Shown here piece after piece: positions 53,103 through 60,248 of a stretch of 60,248 nt of DNA; position 1 is the first letter of the stretch; each line of letters begins with the position of its first letter. The position numbers and the translations under genes were made by a program. The notes below the pieces were generated by a model. The model saw nothing but the letters and a program-made list of their open reading frames with translations. It did not search any database and was not told the DNA's origin. The DNA comes from Nitriliruptoria bacterium (GTDB taxonomy: Bacteria; Actinomycetota; Nitriliruptoria; Euzebyales; Egibacteraceae), in contig PWER01000098.1 of NCBI GenBank assembly GCA_003553565.1, forward strand, positions 1 through 60,248, in the 5' to 3' direction.

Positions 53103-54613
53103 CGGGGCACCCCAGCGCTTGGTGGTGGGACCAGCTGCAGGCGGTGGGCCAGCGCCTCCAGCGCGTGGGCGCGGGTGATGGGCACGGCACCGGCGAGGTC
53201 GGCGACGGTGCGGGCCACCCGCAGTGCCCGCTCGAACCCGCGTCCGGTCAGGCGGCCGGCCTCGACCGCGTCGGCGAGAGCACGCAGCGCCGGGCGCTCG
53301 GCGGTGGCGCGCACCGCAGCGACGGGAGCGGCGGCGTTGGTCACCGCCCCGGCCCAGCGCGCTGCTGCCGCCTCGCGGGCAGCCGCCACGCGGGCGGCGA
53401 TCGCCGCGCTGGGCTCGCCCGGCTCGCGGCGCAACAGGTCGGCGGCGGTGAGCGGCTCGACCTGGGGTGCGAGGTCGAGGCGGTCGGCGAGCGGGCCGGA
53501 CAGCCGGCTGCGGTAGCCCGCGACCTGCTCCTCGCTGCACGAGCAGCCGGCCCCGCCGCCGCAGGGACACGGGTTGGCGGCGCAGGCCAGCAGGCACCGC
53601 GCGGGATAGCGCACCGTGGCGTGGGCGCGCGCGAGGCGGACCTCGCCCTCCTCCAGCGGCTCACGCAGCGATTCGAGCAGCGGCCGGGACCACTCGAACA
53701 GCTCGTCGAGGAACAGCACGCCACCGGTCGCGAGGCTGATCTGGCCGGGTCGCGCGACCCCGCTGCCGCCACCGAGCAGCGCCGCCGCCGAGGCGGTGTG
53801 ATGGGGGGCGCGCAGCGGTGGGGTCCGATCCAGGCGGGCTGCGTCGCGGCGCCACCCGGCCACCGAGCGCACCGCGGCGAGCTCGAGCGCGACGGTGCGG
53901 TCCAGCGGCGGCAGGAGCCCGGGCAGGCGCCGCGCGAGCATCGACTTGCCACAGCCCGGCGGGCCGACGAGCAGCACGTGATGGCCGCCGGCTGCGGCCA
54001 GCTCGAGCCCTCGTCGGGCCTCGAGCTGCCCGCGGACCTCGCCGAGGTCAGGCCCCGGCGCTGTCTCCTCCTCGGGTGGGGACGCGACCGGGCGCGGTGC
54101 GCGCTGGCCGGTCAGGACCGCCACGGCCTCGCCGAGATCGCGCACGGCCAGCACCGCCAGCCCCTCCACGAGCGCGGCCTCGGCGGCGTCGGCTCGCGCG
54201 ACGATGACCCGCTCGATCCCCTGGGCGGGCAGCGGCGCCACGGAGGGCAGCACCCCCTCGACCGGCCGCACGCGCCCGTCGAGGGCGAGCTCGCCGAGCG
54301 CGGCGCTGCCAGCCAGCGCGTCGGCGGGCAGCACCCCGAGCTCGGCGAGGAGCGCCAGCGCCATGGCCAGGTCGAACCGGGCGCCGGCCTTGGGCACGTC
54401 GGCGGGGGCAAGCGACACCAGCGCCTTGCGGTGGGGCAGGCTCATGCCGGTGGCCGCCAGCGCGGTGCGCACCCGGTCGGCGGCGTCGCGCGTGCCCGTG
54501 CCGCCGGCGCCGATCACGTGCAGCCCGGGCAGGCCACCGGCGACGTGAGCCTCGACCGTGACGGGCACCGCTTCCAGCCCCACCACCGCGACGGTGCGTG
54601 CGCGCCCGACCAC
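53099..54613 (-). CDS. comM: ComM/YifB family Mg-chelatase-like AAA+ ATPase
   Basis: A helicase that promotes branch migration during natural transformation in studied species. It has an N-terminal Lon-protease-like domain, Walker A GPPGCGKSMLARRLPG (about 210-225), Walker B GVLFLDELFEW, and the ANPCPCG cysteine cluster extended by GCSC (zinc-binding-like). A C-terminal domain follows. I chose the GTG at 54613 (VVGRART), one base past the yraN stop. It gives 504 residues, the usual length; an ATG at 54661 would overlap yraN. Confidence 0.92.
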   Translation of the reverse strand: MVGRARTVAVVGLEAVPVTVEAHVAGGLPGLHVIGAGGTGTRDAADRVRTALAATGMSLPHRKALVSLAPADVPKAGARFDLAMALALLAELGVLPADALAGSAALGELALDGRVRPVEGVLPSVAPLPAQGIERVIVARADAAEAALVEGLAVLAVRDLGEAVAVLTGQRAPRPVASPPEEETAPGPDLGEVRGQLEARRGLELAAAGGHHVLLVGPPGCGKSMLARRLPGLLPPLDRTVALELAAVRSVAGWRRDAARLDRTPPLRAPHHTASAAALLGGGSGVARPGQISLATGGVLFLDELFEWSRPLLESLREPLEEGEVRLARAHATVRYPARCLLACAANPCPCGGGAGCSCSEEQVAGYRSRLSGPLADRLDLAPQVEPLTAADLLRREPGEPSAAIAARVAAAREAAAARWAGAVTNAAAPVAAVRATAERPALRALADAVEAGRLTGRGFERALRVARTVADLAGAVPITRAHALEALAHRLQLVPPPSAGVPR

Positions 54614-54614
54614 G

Positions 54615-54989
54615 TCAGCCCACCCCGCGTGCGTGCTCGACGGTGGCGCTCGCCCCGGCATCGGGCCACCACACCGCGACCGCGTCGACGCGCACCGCGC
54701 CCGCCGGGATGCCGCGGCTGGTGAGGTAGGCGAGCGCCAGGCGGCGCAGCTGGGCAGCCTTGCGGGCGTGCAGCGCCTCGAGGGGGTGACCGGCGCCGCG
54801 CCCGCGGCGCGCCTTGACCTCGCACACCACGAGCGTGGCGCCCTCTCGGCACACCAGATCGAGCTCCCCGCGCAGCCCGAGCCCGGGCTCCGGCCGCCAG
54901 TTGCGGTCCAGGACCACCAGGCCGGACCGCTCCAGATGTCGGGCCGCGAGGCGTTCGCCGAGGCGGCCGAGGCGTTGGCGAGTGGTCAT
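54615..54989 (-). CDS. yraN: YraN family (UPF0102) predicted endonuclease
   Basis: A 124-residue Holliday-junction-resolvase-like nuclease fold. Conserved acidic residues are in GELDLVCREGATLVVCEVKAR (Glu, Asp, Glu-x-Lys). Its role is unknown. No ribosome-binding site is seen; TACGGT lies seven bases upstream of the ATG, so a leaderless transcript is possible. Confidence 0.9.
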   Translation of the reverse strand: MTTRQRLGRLGERLAARHLERSGLVVLDRNWRPEPGLGLRGELDLVCREGATLVVCEVKARRGRGAGHPLEALHARKAAQLRRLALAYLTSRGIPAGAVRVDAVAVWWPDAGASATVEHARGVG

Positions 54990-54993
54990 GGCA

Positions 54994-55019
54994 GCGACCG
55001 TACGCAGCGCCGCGGTCGC
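54994..55019. promoter_or_regulatory. Hairpin and -10-like box upstream of yraN
   Basis: GCGACCG (54994-55000) and CGGTCGC (55013-55019) form an inverted repeat immediately 5' of yraN and overlap a TACGGT -10-like box (54997-55002, minus strand). Confidence 0.35.
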
Positions 55020-55130
55020 ACGAGATCAAGCGGCGCGCGGGCCTGTGGACGACGTCATCGACGCGCTGCTCGGGTCGCGCTGCGCGGCGCCCAGCCGACC
55101 CTTGCCGGGGCCGCCCGCACGGGCGCGGCG

Positions 55131-55448
55131 CTACCCGCCGAAGGGCGCAGAGGTCGTGTCGCGGTCGTCGGGCAGCTCCTCGACGTTGACGTCCTGGAGG
55201 CTGTAGGCCCGCACGTGCGCGACGAACCGGGCCGGGCGGTACATGTCCCACACCCACGCGTCGCGGAGCTCGACCTCGAACCACACGTGCCCGTCGCGCT
55301 CGCGGGGGGTCACCGACACCTCGTTGGCGAGGTAGAAGCGTCGCTCGGTCTCCACCACGTAGCGGAACACCCCGAGGACGTCGCGGTACTCCTCGTAGAG
55401 GCCGAGCTCGAGCTCGGCCTCGAAGCGCTCCAGGTCCTCAGCGCTCAT
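55131..55448 (-). CDS. DUF2469 family protein
   Basis: A 105-residue protein of a small actinobacterial family without known function. The family start (SAEDLERFEAELELGLYEEYRDV) and the Trp/Tyr-rich middle (VWDMYRPARFV) are clear. In mycobacteria it lies beside rnhB and lepB; here it is 16 nt from lepB and rnhB is missing. Confidence 0.9.
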   Translation of the reverse strand: MSAEDLERFEAELELGLYEEYRDVLGVFRYVVETERRFYLANEVSVTPRERDGHVWFEVELRDAWVWDMYRPARFVAHVRAYSLQDVNVEELPDDRDTTSAPFGG

Positions 55449-55464
55449 CGGCGCGCCCCTGCGC

Positions 55465-56271
55465 TCACGCCGGGACCCGCGGGCGCACTCCGAGCGCGAG
55501 CGCGGCGGCGGGCGCTGGTGCGGGCGGCGGGGCGAGGCGCTCGGCGTCGGGCCGCAGCGACGAGGACGCCTCGGGGTCGGCGATCGGAGGTGCGGCCTTC
55601 CCACCGGGCAGGGCGCTGGCCCGCGAGGGCGGCCAGATCAGGGCGAAGGCCCGGCCCACGATCTCGTCCTCGCTGACCGTGCCAAGCGACCCACGGCTGT
55701 CGGCGGAGTTCGGGCGGTTGTCGCCCATGAGGAAGTACTCGTCCTCGGGGATGTCGATCGGCCCGAAGCTGTCGCGGGAGCGCTCGGCGAGGTAGCCGCC
55801 CTCGTCGGCGGTGGACTCGGGCAGCTCACGACCGTCGATGAGCACGACCCCGTCGCGCACCTCGAGCTCCTCGCCTGGCAGGCCGATCACGCGCTTGATG
55901 AAGTCCTTCTGCGCCGGCGGCGCGAGGCCGAGCCCCGCGGCGATGTCCTGCAGCGTGCCCGCGACATCGGCCTCGTCGGCGCCGTCCTCCTTGAACACGA
56001 TCACGTCGCCGCGCTCGGGGTCGGGATCACCGACCTTGTTGACCAGCACGCGGTCGTTGACCTCGAGCGTGGGGACCATCGAGGCCGAGGGGATGTAGAA
56101 GGCCTGGACGACGAAGGTCTTCAGCAGCAGCGCCAGCCCGAAGGCCAGCAGCACCAGCAGCGGCACCTCCACCCAGAAGGGAAGCCCGCGACGCCGCGGC
56201 TCGGCGTCACGGTGGGGGCCGCGGCCCTGCGGCGGCGGCTCGACGGGCGGGGCGGTCGGGAAGTCGCTCAC
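55465..56271 (-). CDS. lepB: Signal peptidase I
   Basis: Membrane serine protease removing Sec signal peptides. The 268-residue protein has one clear N-terminal membrane segment (about 32-52), the catalytic Ser64 in PSASMVPTL and Lys126 in KRVIGLPGE. GDNRPNSADSRG lies near 190. The tail after about 220 is Pro/Ala-rich with a short hydrophobic run. Confidence 0.95.
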   Translation of the reverse strand: MSDFPTAPPVEPPPQGRGPHRDAEPRRRGLPFWVEVPLLVLLAFGLALLLKTFVVQAFYIPSASMVPTLEVNDRVLVNKVGDPDPERGDVIVFKEDGADEADVAGTLQDIAAGLGLAPPAQKDFIKRVIGLPGEELEVRDGVVLIDGRELPESTADEGGYLAERSRDSFGPIDIPEDEYFLMGDNRPNSADSRGSLGTVSEDEIVGRAFALIWPPSRASALPGGKAAPPIADPEASSSLRPDAERLAPPPAPAPAAALALGVRPRVPA

Positions 56272-56305
56272 CTGCTGGCCCGGGCCGGGTGGTGGGGTCG
56301 AGTGG

Positions 56306-56665
56306 TCAGGCGGGCGTGCTCTCGCGCTTCTCGGGCACCTTGGCTGCCTTGCCCACGCGGTCGCGCAGGTAGTAGAGCTTCGCGCGGCGCACGTGCCCGC
56401 GGCGGGCCACCTCGATCTTGTCGATCACCGGGGCGTGGACCGGGAAGACTCGCTCGACGCCCACCGCGTTGAAGCTGATCTTGCGCACCGTGAACGTCTC
56501 GCTCACGCCCGAGCCCTTGCGGGCGATGACGATCCCCTCGAAGACCTGCACGCGGCTGCGGTTGCCCTCGATCACCTTGACGTGCACCTTCACGGTGTCG
56601 CCCACGGCGAAGTCCGGCACGTCGTCGCGCAGGCTCTCGACATCAACCAGGTCAGTCGGTTTCAT
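56306..56665 (-). CDS. rplS: 50S ribosomal protein L19
   Basis: Large-subunit protein at the 30S interface. The 119-residue protein has the family motifs [25 protein letters not shown] (split across 28-52) and [14 protein letters not shown]. The ATG at 56665 lies ten bases after GGAGG; a GTG nine bases upstream would be too close to it. It follows trmD, with a 131-bp gap. Confidence 0.96.
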   Translation of the reverse strand: MKPTDLVDVESLRDDVPDFAVGDTVKVHVKVIEGNRSRVQVFEGIVIARKGSGVSETFTVRKISFNAVGVERVFPVHAPVIDKIEVARRGHVRRAKLYYLRDRVGKAAKVPEKRESTPA

Positions 56666-56796
56666 CGTGCTCACGCCTCCGGGCACAGCCACGGTCGAGA
56701 TCGGGCGACGCCGCGCCGCCACAGGTGGACATCGGCGCATCGCGCCGACGGCACAGGCTATCCCCGCCCCTGCGGCCCGGCAACCTGGGCGCCGGG

Positions 56797-57546
56797 TCAC
56801 CGGGGTGGCAGCTCCTGCGAGCCATCGTCGCCGGCGTCCTCGTCGACGAGGTCGGGGCGCACCGCGCGCGTGCGCGCCTGCGATTGGGCGCGCCGCCAGG
56901 CCGCCACGGCCCCGTGGTCGCCGCTGCGCAGCACCGCTGGCACGGTGAGGCCGCGGAACGTGGGCGGCCGCGTGTAGTGGGGGTGCTCCAGCAGCCCGCC
57001 GGCGAAGGACTCCGCGGCGACGCTGTCGACGTTGCCGACCACGCCGGGGACCAACCGGCTGACCGCTTCGATCAGCACGCACGCGGCGACCTCGCCACCG
57101 GCGAGCACGTAGTCGCCGAGGGAGACCTCGTCGTGGGCGAGCAGCTGGTGCACGCGCTCGTCGATGCCCTCGTAGCGCCCGCACAGCACCAGCAGCTCCG
57201 GCTCGCGCGCCAGCTCGGCCACCAGCGCCTGGTCCAGGCGGCGTCCCCGCGGGGTCAGCAGCACCGTGCGAGGTCGATCGGCCAGCGTCCCGTAGAGGTC
57301 CTCGACGGCGTGCACGAAGGGCTCGGGGCGCATCACCATGCCCGCGCCTCCGCCGTAGGGCTCGGCGTCGACGGTGCGGTGGCGGTCCACCGACCAGCCA
57401 CGCAGGTCGTGGACGTCGACCCGCAGGTGCCCCCGGGCGCGGGCCTTGCCCAGCAGTGAGGCGTCCAGCGGCCCGGTGAAGTACTCGGGGAAGATCGACA
57501 GGACGTCGATGCCCAGGGCGGGCGTGGGGGCGGGGTCGGTGGTCAC
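56797..57546 (-). CDS. trmD: tRNA (guanine-37-N1)-methyltransferase
   Basis: SPOUT methyltransferase making m1G37, preventing frameshifts. The 249-residue protein has [39 protein letters not shown] and [11 protein letters not shown]. The start is GTG. It lies downstream of rimM. Confidence 0.95.
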   Translation of the reverse strand: MTTDPAPTPALGIDVLSIFPEYFTGPLDASLLGKARARGHLRVDVHDLRGWSVDRHRTVDAEPYGGGAGMVMRPEPFVHAVEDLYGTLADRPRTVLLTPRGRRLDQALVAELAREPELLVLCGRYEGIDERVHQLLAHDEVSLGDYVLAGGEVAACVLIEAVSRLVPGVVGNVDSVAAESFAGGLLEHPHYTRPPTFRGLTVPAVLRSGDHGAVAAWRRAQSQARTRAVRPDLVDEDAGDDGSQELPPR

Positions 57547-57643
57547 GGCGCCTCACAGGGTCGGCGGGGGCGTCGGTCGGGCGGTGGTCGCGGGGGTGCG
57601 ATCGCCTGGGTCGACGCCGGCTCCGGGGCACCCGCGGTGAGCG

Positions 57644-58198
57644 TCAGACCCAGCGGTCGTCGAGCAGCCCGGGCACCTCGGCCACGACCACGCGCTCGCC
57701 GTCCAGCACGACGAGGTCGGGCACGCACGGCACGCGCACCTCCCGGGCGCTCTCGTCGCCGGCGGGCTCGTCAGCAGCGGGCTCGTCGCCGGTGGCCCCG
57801 GCGGTGACCGCGACCACGAGCCAGTCGTGGGCGGGCCCGTCGATCACGTCGCGCACGTGCCCCACGAGGCGGCCCCGCTCGTCGACCACCTCGCGGGCGA
57901 TGAGGTCGGCGACCCAGACGTCGTCGTCGGCCAGCGGGACGTCCTCACGGGGGATGCCCACCGGGGTGCGCCGCAGGGCCTCGGCCTCGTCACGACCCTC
58001 GACTCCGGCGAAGCGCACCAGCAGCCGCCCGCGGTGGCTGCGCAGCGCGGTGATCTCGGTGGGGCGCCCCGCGAGGTCGCAGCGCCGTCCCGGCTCCAGG
58101 AGGTGGCCGAGGTCGGGGTCGGGCTGCACGTACACCTCGCCGGTCAGCCCGTGGGCGGGCCCGACCACGCCGATCTGGACGGTGGGCTCGCGAGCCAC
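57644..58198 (-). CDS. rimM: 16S rRNA processing protein RimM
   Basis: Helps 30S head assembly by binding S19. The 184-residue protein has an N-terminal beta-barrel (IGVVGPAHGLTGEVYV) and a C-terminal PRC barrel (DLIAREVVDERGRLVGHV). A Gly/Asp/Glu insert occurs at about 140-155. I chose the GTG at 58198; the longer frame overlaps khpA. Confidence 0.93.
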   Translation of the reverse strand: MAREPTVQIGVVGPAHGLTGEVYVQPDPDLGHLLEPGRRCDLAGRPTEITALRSHRGRLLVRFAGVEGRDEAEALRRTPVGIPREDVPLADDDVWVADLIAREVVDERGRLVGHVRDVIDGPAHDWLVVAVTAGATGDEPAADEPAGDESAREVRVPCVPDLVVLDGERVVVAEVPGLLDDRWV

Positions 58199-58214
58199 GG
58201 TGCGCCGGCGAGGG

Positions 58215-58451
58215 TCAGTCGTCGACGATCTCGACGCGCGCGCCACCGTGCTCGTCAGGCGCCGCCGCCTTGACCATGGTGCGGATCGCCTTGGCGGTGC
58301 GGCCGCGCTTGCCGATCACCTTGCCCATGTCATCGGGGTGGACCCGCAGCTCGAGGACGGGCTGGCCCTCCTCCTCCAGCTCGCGGATGCGCACCTCGTC
58401 GGGCTGGTCGACCAGCGCCTTGGCAACGTACTCCAGCACCTCGCGCGACAT
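58215..58451 (-). CDS. khpA: KH-domain RNA-binding protein KhpA
   Basis: A 78-residue single KH domain (YlqC/KhpA family) with the GKRG loop in GKVIGKRGRTAKAIRTMVKA. It probably binds RNA together with KhpB, which is not in the window. The ATG overlaps the rpsP stop as TGATG. Confidence 0.94.
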   Translation of the reverse strand: MSREVLEYVAKALVDQPDEVRIRELEEEGQPVLELRVHPDDMGKVIGKRGRTAKAIRTMVKAAAPDEHGGARVEIVDD

Positions 58452-58855
58452 CAGGCACTCGTCTCGCCGCCGGCCTCGGCGGCCTCGCTCTCGCCGGCCG
58501 CCGACGGCGCCCCCTTGGCGGCATCGCCGCGCTGGGCCTCCTTGGCGGCGCGCTTGGCCTCGCGGCGCTCGCGGCGCTCGGCACCGGCGTCGGCCTCGTC
58601 GGGCTTGAACTGCTGCCACACGCCCTCGATGCGCAGCACGTTCCGGACGGCGTCGCTGGGCTGGGCGCCCTGCTGGAGCCAGTAGAGGGCCCGCTCGTGG
58701 TCGAGCTTGATGGCCGAGGGGTTGGCGAGGGGCTGGTAGAAGCCGAGGTCCTCCACGAACCGCCCGTCCCGCGGCGAGGTCTTGTGCGCGACCACGATGC
58801 GGTAGTGCGGCTGCTTCTTCTTGCCCTCGCGACGAAGGCGCATCCTCACGGACAT
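58451..58855 (-). CDS. rpsP: 30S ribosomal protein S16
   Basis: Small-subunit assembly protein. The first 80 residues match S16 (MRLRREGKKKQPHYRIVVA, GFYQPLANPS). A charged Ala/Glu/Lys-rich C-terminal extension of about 50 residues follows, as in many actinobacteria. It is the first gene of the rpsP-khpA-rimM-trmD-rplS cluster. Confidence 0.95.
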   Translation of the reverse strand: MSVRMRLRREGKKKQPHYRIVVAHKTSPRDGRFVEDLGFYQPLANPSAIKLDHERALYWLQQGAQPSDAVRNVLRIEGVWQQFKPDEADAGAERRERREAKRAAKEAQRGDAAKGAPSAAGESEAAEAGGETSA

Positions 58856-58928
58856 GGCATGCCTTTCGGGTTGGCGCTGCCGGGCGGCGCCGGTGTCGTG
58901 CCGCCGGGTTGGTCGTGATGTCCCGGCG

Positions 58929-58952
58929 CGCCCACCTCCGGTCCGGTGGGCG
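58929..58952 (-). promoter_or_regulatory. Hairpin in the rpsP leader
   Basis: Inverted repeat CGCCCACC/GGTGGGCG with an 8-nt loop, about 75 nt upstream of rpsP. A second stem (GACCCG/CGGGTC, 59001-59018) and a TATCCT box (59027-59032) lie further upstream. The 295-bp gap between rpsP and the antiporter has no gene that I can support. Confidence 0.4.
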
Positions 58953-59026
58953 GGTGTGCGATCCGGCCTGCTGCTTCAGCTGCTGCTCGCACGCACGCAA
59001 GACCCGACGGATCGGGTCAGCGCCGG

Positions 59027-59032
59027 AGGATA
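59027..59032 (-). promoter_or_regulatory. Possible -10 box of the rpsP operon
   Basis: TATCCT on the minus strand inside GCTATCCTCC, the same ten bases found upstream of rpsB. There is no clear -35. Confidence 0.4.
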
Positions 59033-59150
59033 GCGCACGCAGCGCTGCGGCGTCGCCCGGACCGGGCGCAGGGGCGGGCGGGGCCGGCGCCGAGGGCGCG
59101 GCGGCCGACGGCGAGGCAGCGACCCGCCTCGACGGCCCCGACGGGATGCG

Positions 59151-60113
59151 CTAGCCAGCGGCGACGGCCACGGTCACCGCGCCGGCGTAGGCCACCAGCA
59201 GGCCCGCGGCCTCCCACCGCCGCAGCATGCGCCCGCGCTGCAGCAGCAGGGCCGTCAGGCCCGATGCGGCCAGCATCACCAGCAGGCTCGGCCCCAGCGA
59301 CGGCGCCAGCGGCACGGTGTCGATGAGGGCGGCCACACCAGCCACCGGCAGGGAGTTGAACAGGTTGCTGCCCAGCACGTTGCCGATGATGAGGTCGATC
59401 TGGCCGCGACGCGCGGCCGCCAGGGCCGTGCCGATCTCGGGCAGGCTGGTGCCCACCGCCACCAGCGTCACGCCGATGACCACCTCGCTGACCCCGGCGG
59501 CCTCGGCGATCCCCACCGCACCCTCGATGAGCAGCTGCGCGCCCGCCAGCGTGGCCACCAGCGCGACCACCGCCAGGGCCAGCGCCGACAGCGCCCGCGG
59601 ACGCGCGGACGCGGCTGCGTCGCCAGCACCGTGGCGGTGCCGCTGCGCCTCGCGGTCACGGTGGGCACCGAGGCCCAGCAGCACCGCCACCACCAACGCG
59701 CCGAGCAGCAGCACCAGCGCATCGCCCAGGCTCAGCACGCCGTCGGCGGCCACGATCGCCAGCAGCGCCGTGGCCGCGAGCATCAGCGGCAGCTCGCGGC
59801 GACGCGTGCGCCGCCCGACGACCAACCCGCGCACCAGCCCGGCCATCCCGAGCACCAGCAGCAGGTTGGCGGTGTTGGACCCGACGACGTTGCCGATCGC
59901 GAGGTCCTGGGTCCCCTGGGCTGCCGCGAGCGCGGACACGACCAGCTCGGGCAGGCTCGTGCCGAGCCCGATCACCAGCACGCCCACCACCACCGGCGAC
60001 AGCGACAGCGCCACCGCCAGACGCAGCGCCCCGACCACGAAGCGGTCCCCGCCGAGGGCCAGCAGCGCCAGCCCAGCCACGACCATGAGGGCATCGACCA
60101 GCAGCGCGGGCAC
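59151..60113 (-). CDS. Calcium/sodium:proton antiporter (CaCA family)
   Basis: A 320-residue membrane exchanger with about ten helices in two inverted repeats. The alpha motifs are GLGTSLPELVVS (about 50-60) with GNVVGSNTANLL, and AVGTSLPEIGTALAAAR (about 215) with GNVLGSNLFN. The start is GTG at 60113 with AAGGAG four bases upstream. It is probably a single-gene unit. Confidence 0.92.
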   Translation of the reverse strand: MPALLVDALMVVAGLALLALGGDRFVVGALRLAVALSLSPVVVGVLVIGLGTSLPELVVSALAAAQGTQDLAIGNVVGSNTANLLLVLGMAGLVRGLVVGRRTRRRELPLMLAATALLAIVAADGVLSLGDALVLLLGALVVAVLLGLGAHRDREAQRHRHGAGDAAASARPRALSALALAVVALVATLAGAQLLIEGAVGIAEAAGVSEVVIGVTLVAVGTSLPEIGTALAAARRGQIDLIIGNVLGSNLFNSLPVAGVAALIDTVPLAPSLGPSLLVMLAASGLTALLLQRGRMLRRWEAAGLLVAYAGAVTVAVAAG

Positions 60114-60248
60114 ACGACTCCTTGGGCGAGGGGCTCGGGGAGGGCTGCGGGAGGGCTCTGGGCGGGACTGGCGTCAGGCGCTGGCGCGGCAGGCGGCGAC
60201 AGCGCCTAGGCTACTGCCGCGCGATCCGCGCCCGAGGGGTCGGGCCGC

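Noticed and set aside
59631-60209. Plus-strand frame of 192 residues at the right end
   Set aside because: Antisense to the antiporter; Gln/His/Arg-rich composition typical of shadow frames.

Overview
This is a very GC-rich stretch of bacterial chromosome carrying almost only housekeeping genes. About 50 protein genes are supported. No rRNA, tRNA, insertion sequence, prophage or CRISPR array was seen. The gene order is that of an actinobacterium: a DUF2469 gene beside lepB, a WhiG-type sigma factor upstream of rpsB, an M23-like gene before rpsB, and a pnp (guanosine-pentaphosphate-synthetase type)/M16 peptidase/dapB run. Two traits are unusual for common actinobacteria: a single-chain multidomain acyl-CoA carboxylase and a double-length ThyX. 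A deep-branching lineage such as Nitriliruptoria is my inference, not something the sequence proves.

Layout. (1) 1-5.2 kb, minus strand: dapA, RNase J, ftsK. (2) 5.3-7.5 kb, minus: an ATP-grasp protein and a histidine-kinase-like membrane protein whose phosphoacceptor site is altered. (3) 7.6-11.9 kb, plus: a Dabb-domain protein, a beta-phosphoglucomutase/GH65 phosphorylase fusion behind a LacI-type palindrome, and a membrane coiled-coil protein with five perfect ALGGDETQ repeats. (4) 11.9-13.6 kb, minus: tandem ThyX-like protein. (5) 13.7-19.3 kb, plus: multidomain acyl-CoA carboxylase. (6) 19.2-25.6 kb, minus: rpsO, pnp, M16 peptidase, dapB, MFS transporter. (7) 25.8-36.9 kb, minus: rimP-nusA-ylxR-infB-DUF503-rbfA-nrnA-truB-ribF, then an E1 alpha/beta fusion. 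(8) 37.2-47.1 kb, minus: rpsB-tsf, pyrH-frr-cdsA-rlmN-dxr-rip-ispG, and an inositol-monophosphatase-family gene. (9) 47.3-50.0 kb, minus: xerC, whiG-like sigma, M23-like protein. (10) 50.2-51.9 kb, plus: a MhqO/MhqD-like pair. (11) 51.9-58.9 kb, minus: rpsP-khpA-rimM-trmD-rplS-lepB-DUF2469-yraN-comM-dprA. (12) 59.2-60.1 kb, minus: a calcium/sodium antiporter.

The genes work together in ribosome biogenesis and translation (rpsB, rpsO, rpsP, rplS, tsf, frr, infB, rbfA, rimP, rimM, truB, trmD, rlmN, khpA), RNA turnover (pnp, rnj, nrnA), MEP isoprenoid synthesis (dxr, ispG), lysine/diaminopimelate synthesis (dapA, dapB), DNA segregation and uptake (ftsK, xerC, dprA, comM, yraN) and envelope processes (cdsA, lepB, rip).

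The main novelty is regulatory. There is a promoter plus intrinsic terminator in the rimP-nusA-infB leader, a long hairpin between rpsO and pnp, a large hairpin between rpsB and tsf, and a duplicated 32-bp element carrying the rbfA ribosome-binding site. The ylxR gene seems to start upstream of any standard start codon, and many stop/start junctions are GTGA or ATGA. I found no mobile or defence system. The best candidates for undescribed biology are the ylxR start, the tandem ThyX, the repeat-bearing membrane protein and the altered kinase.
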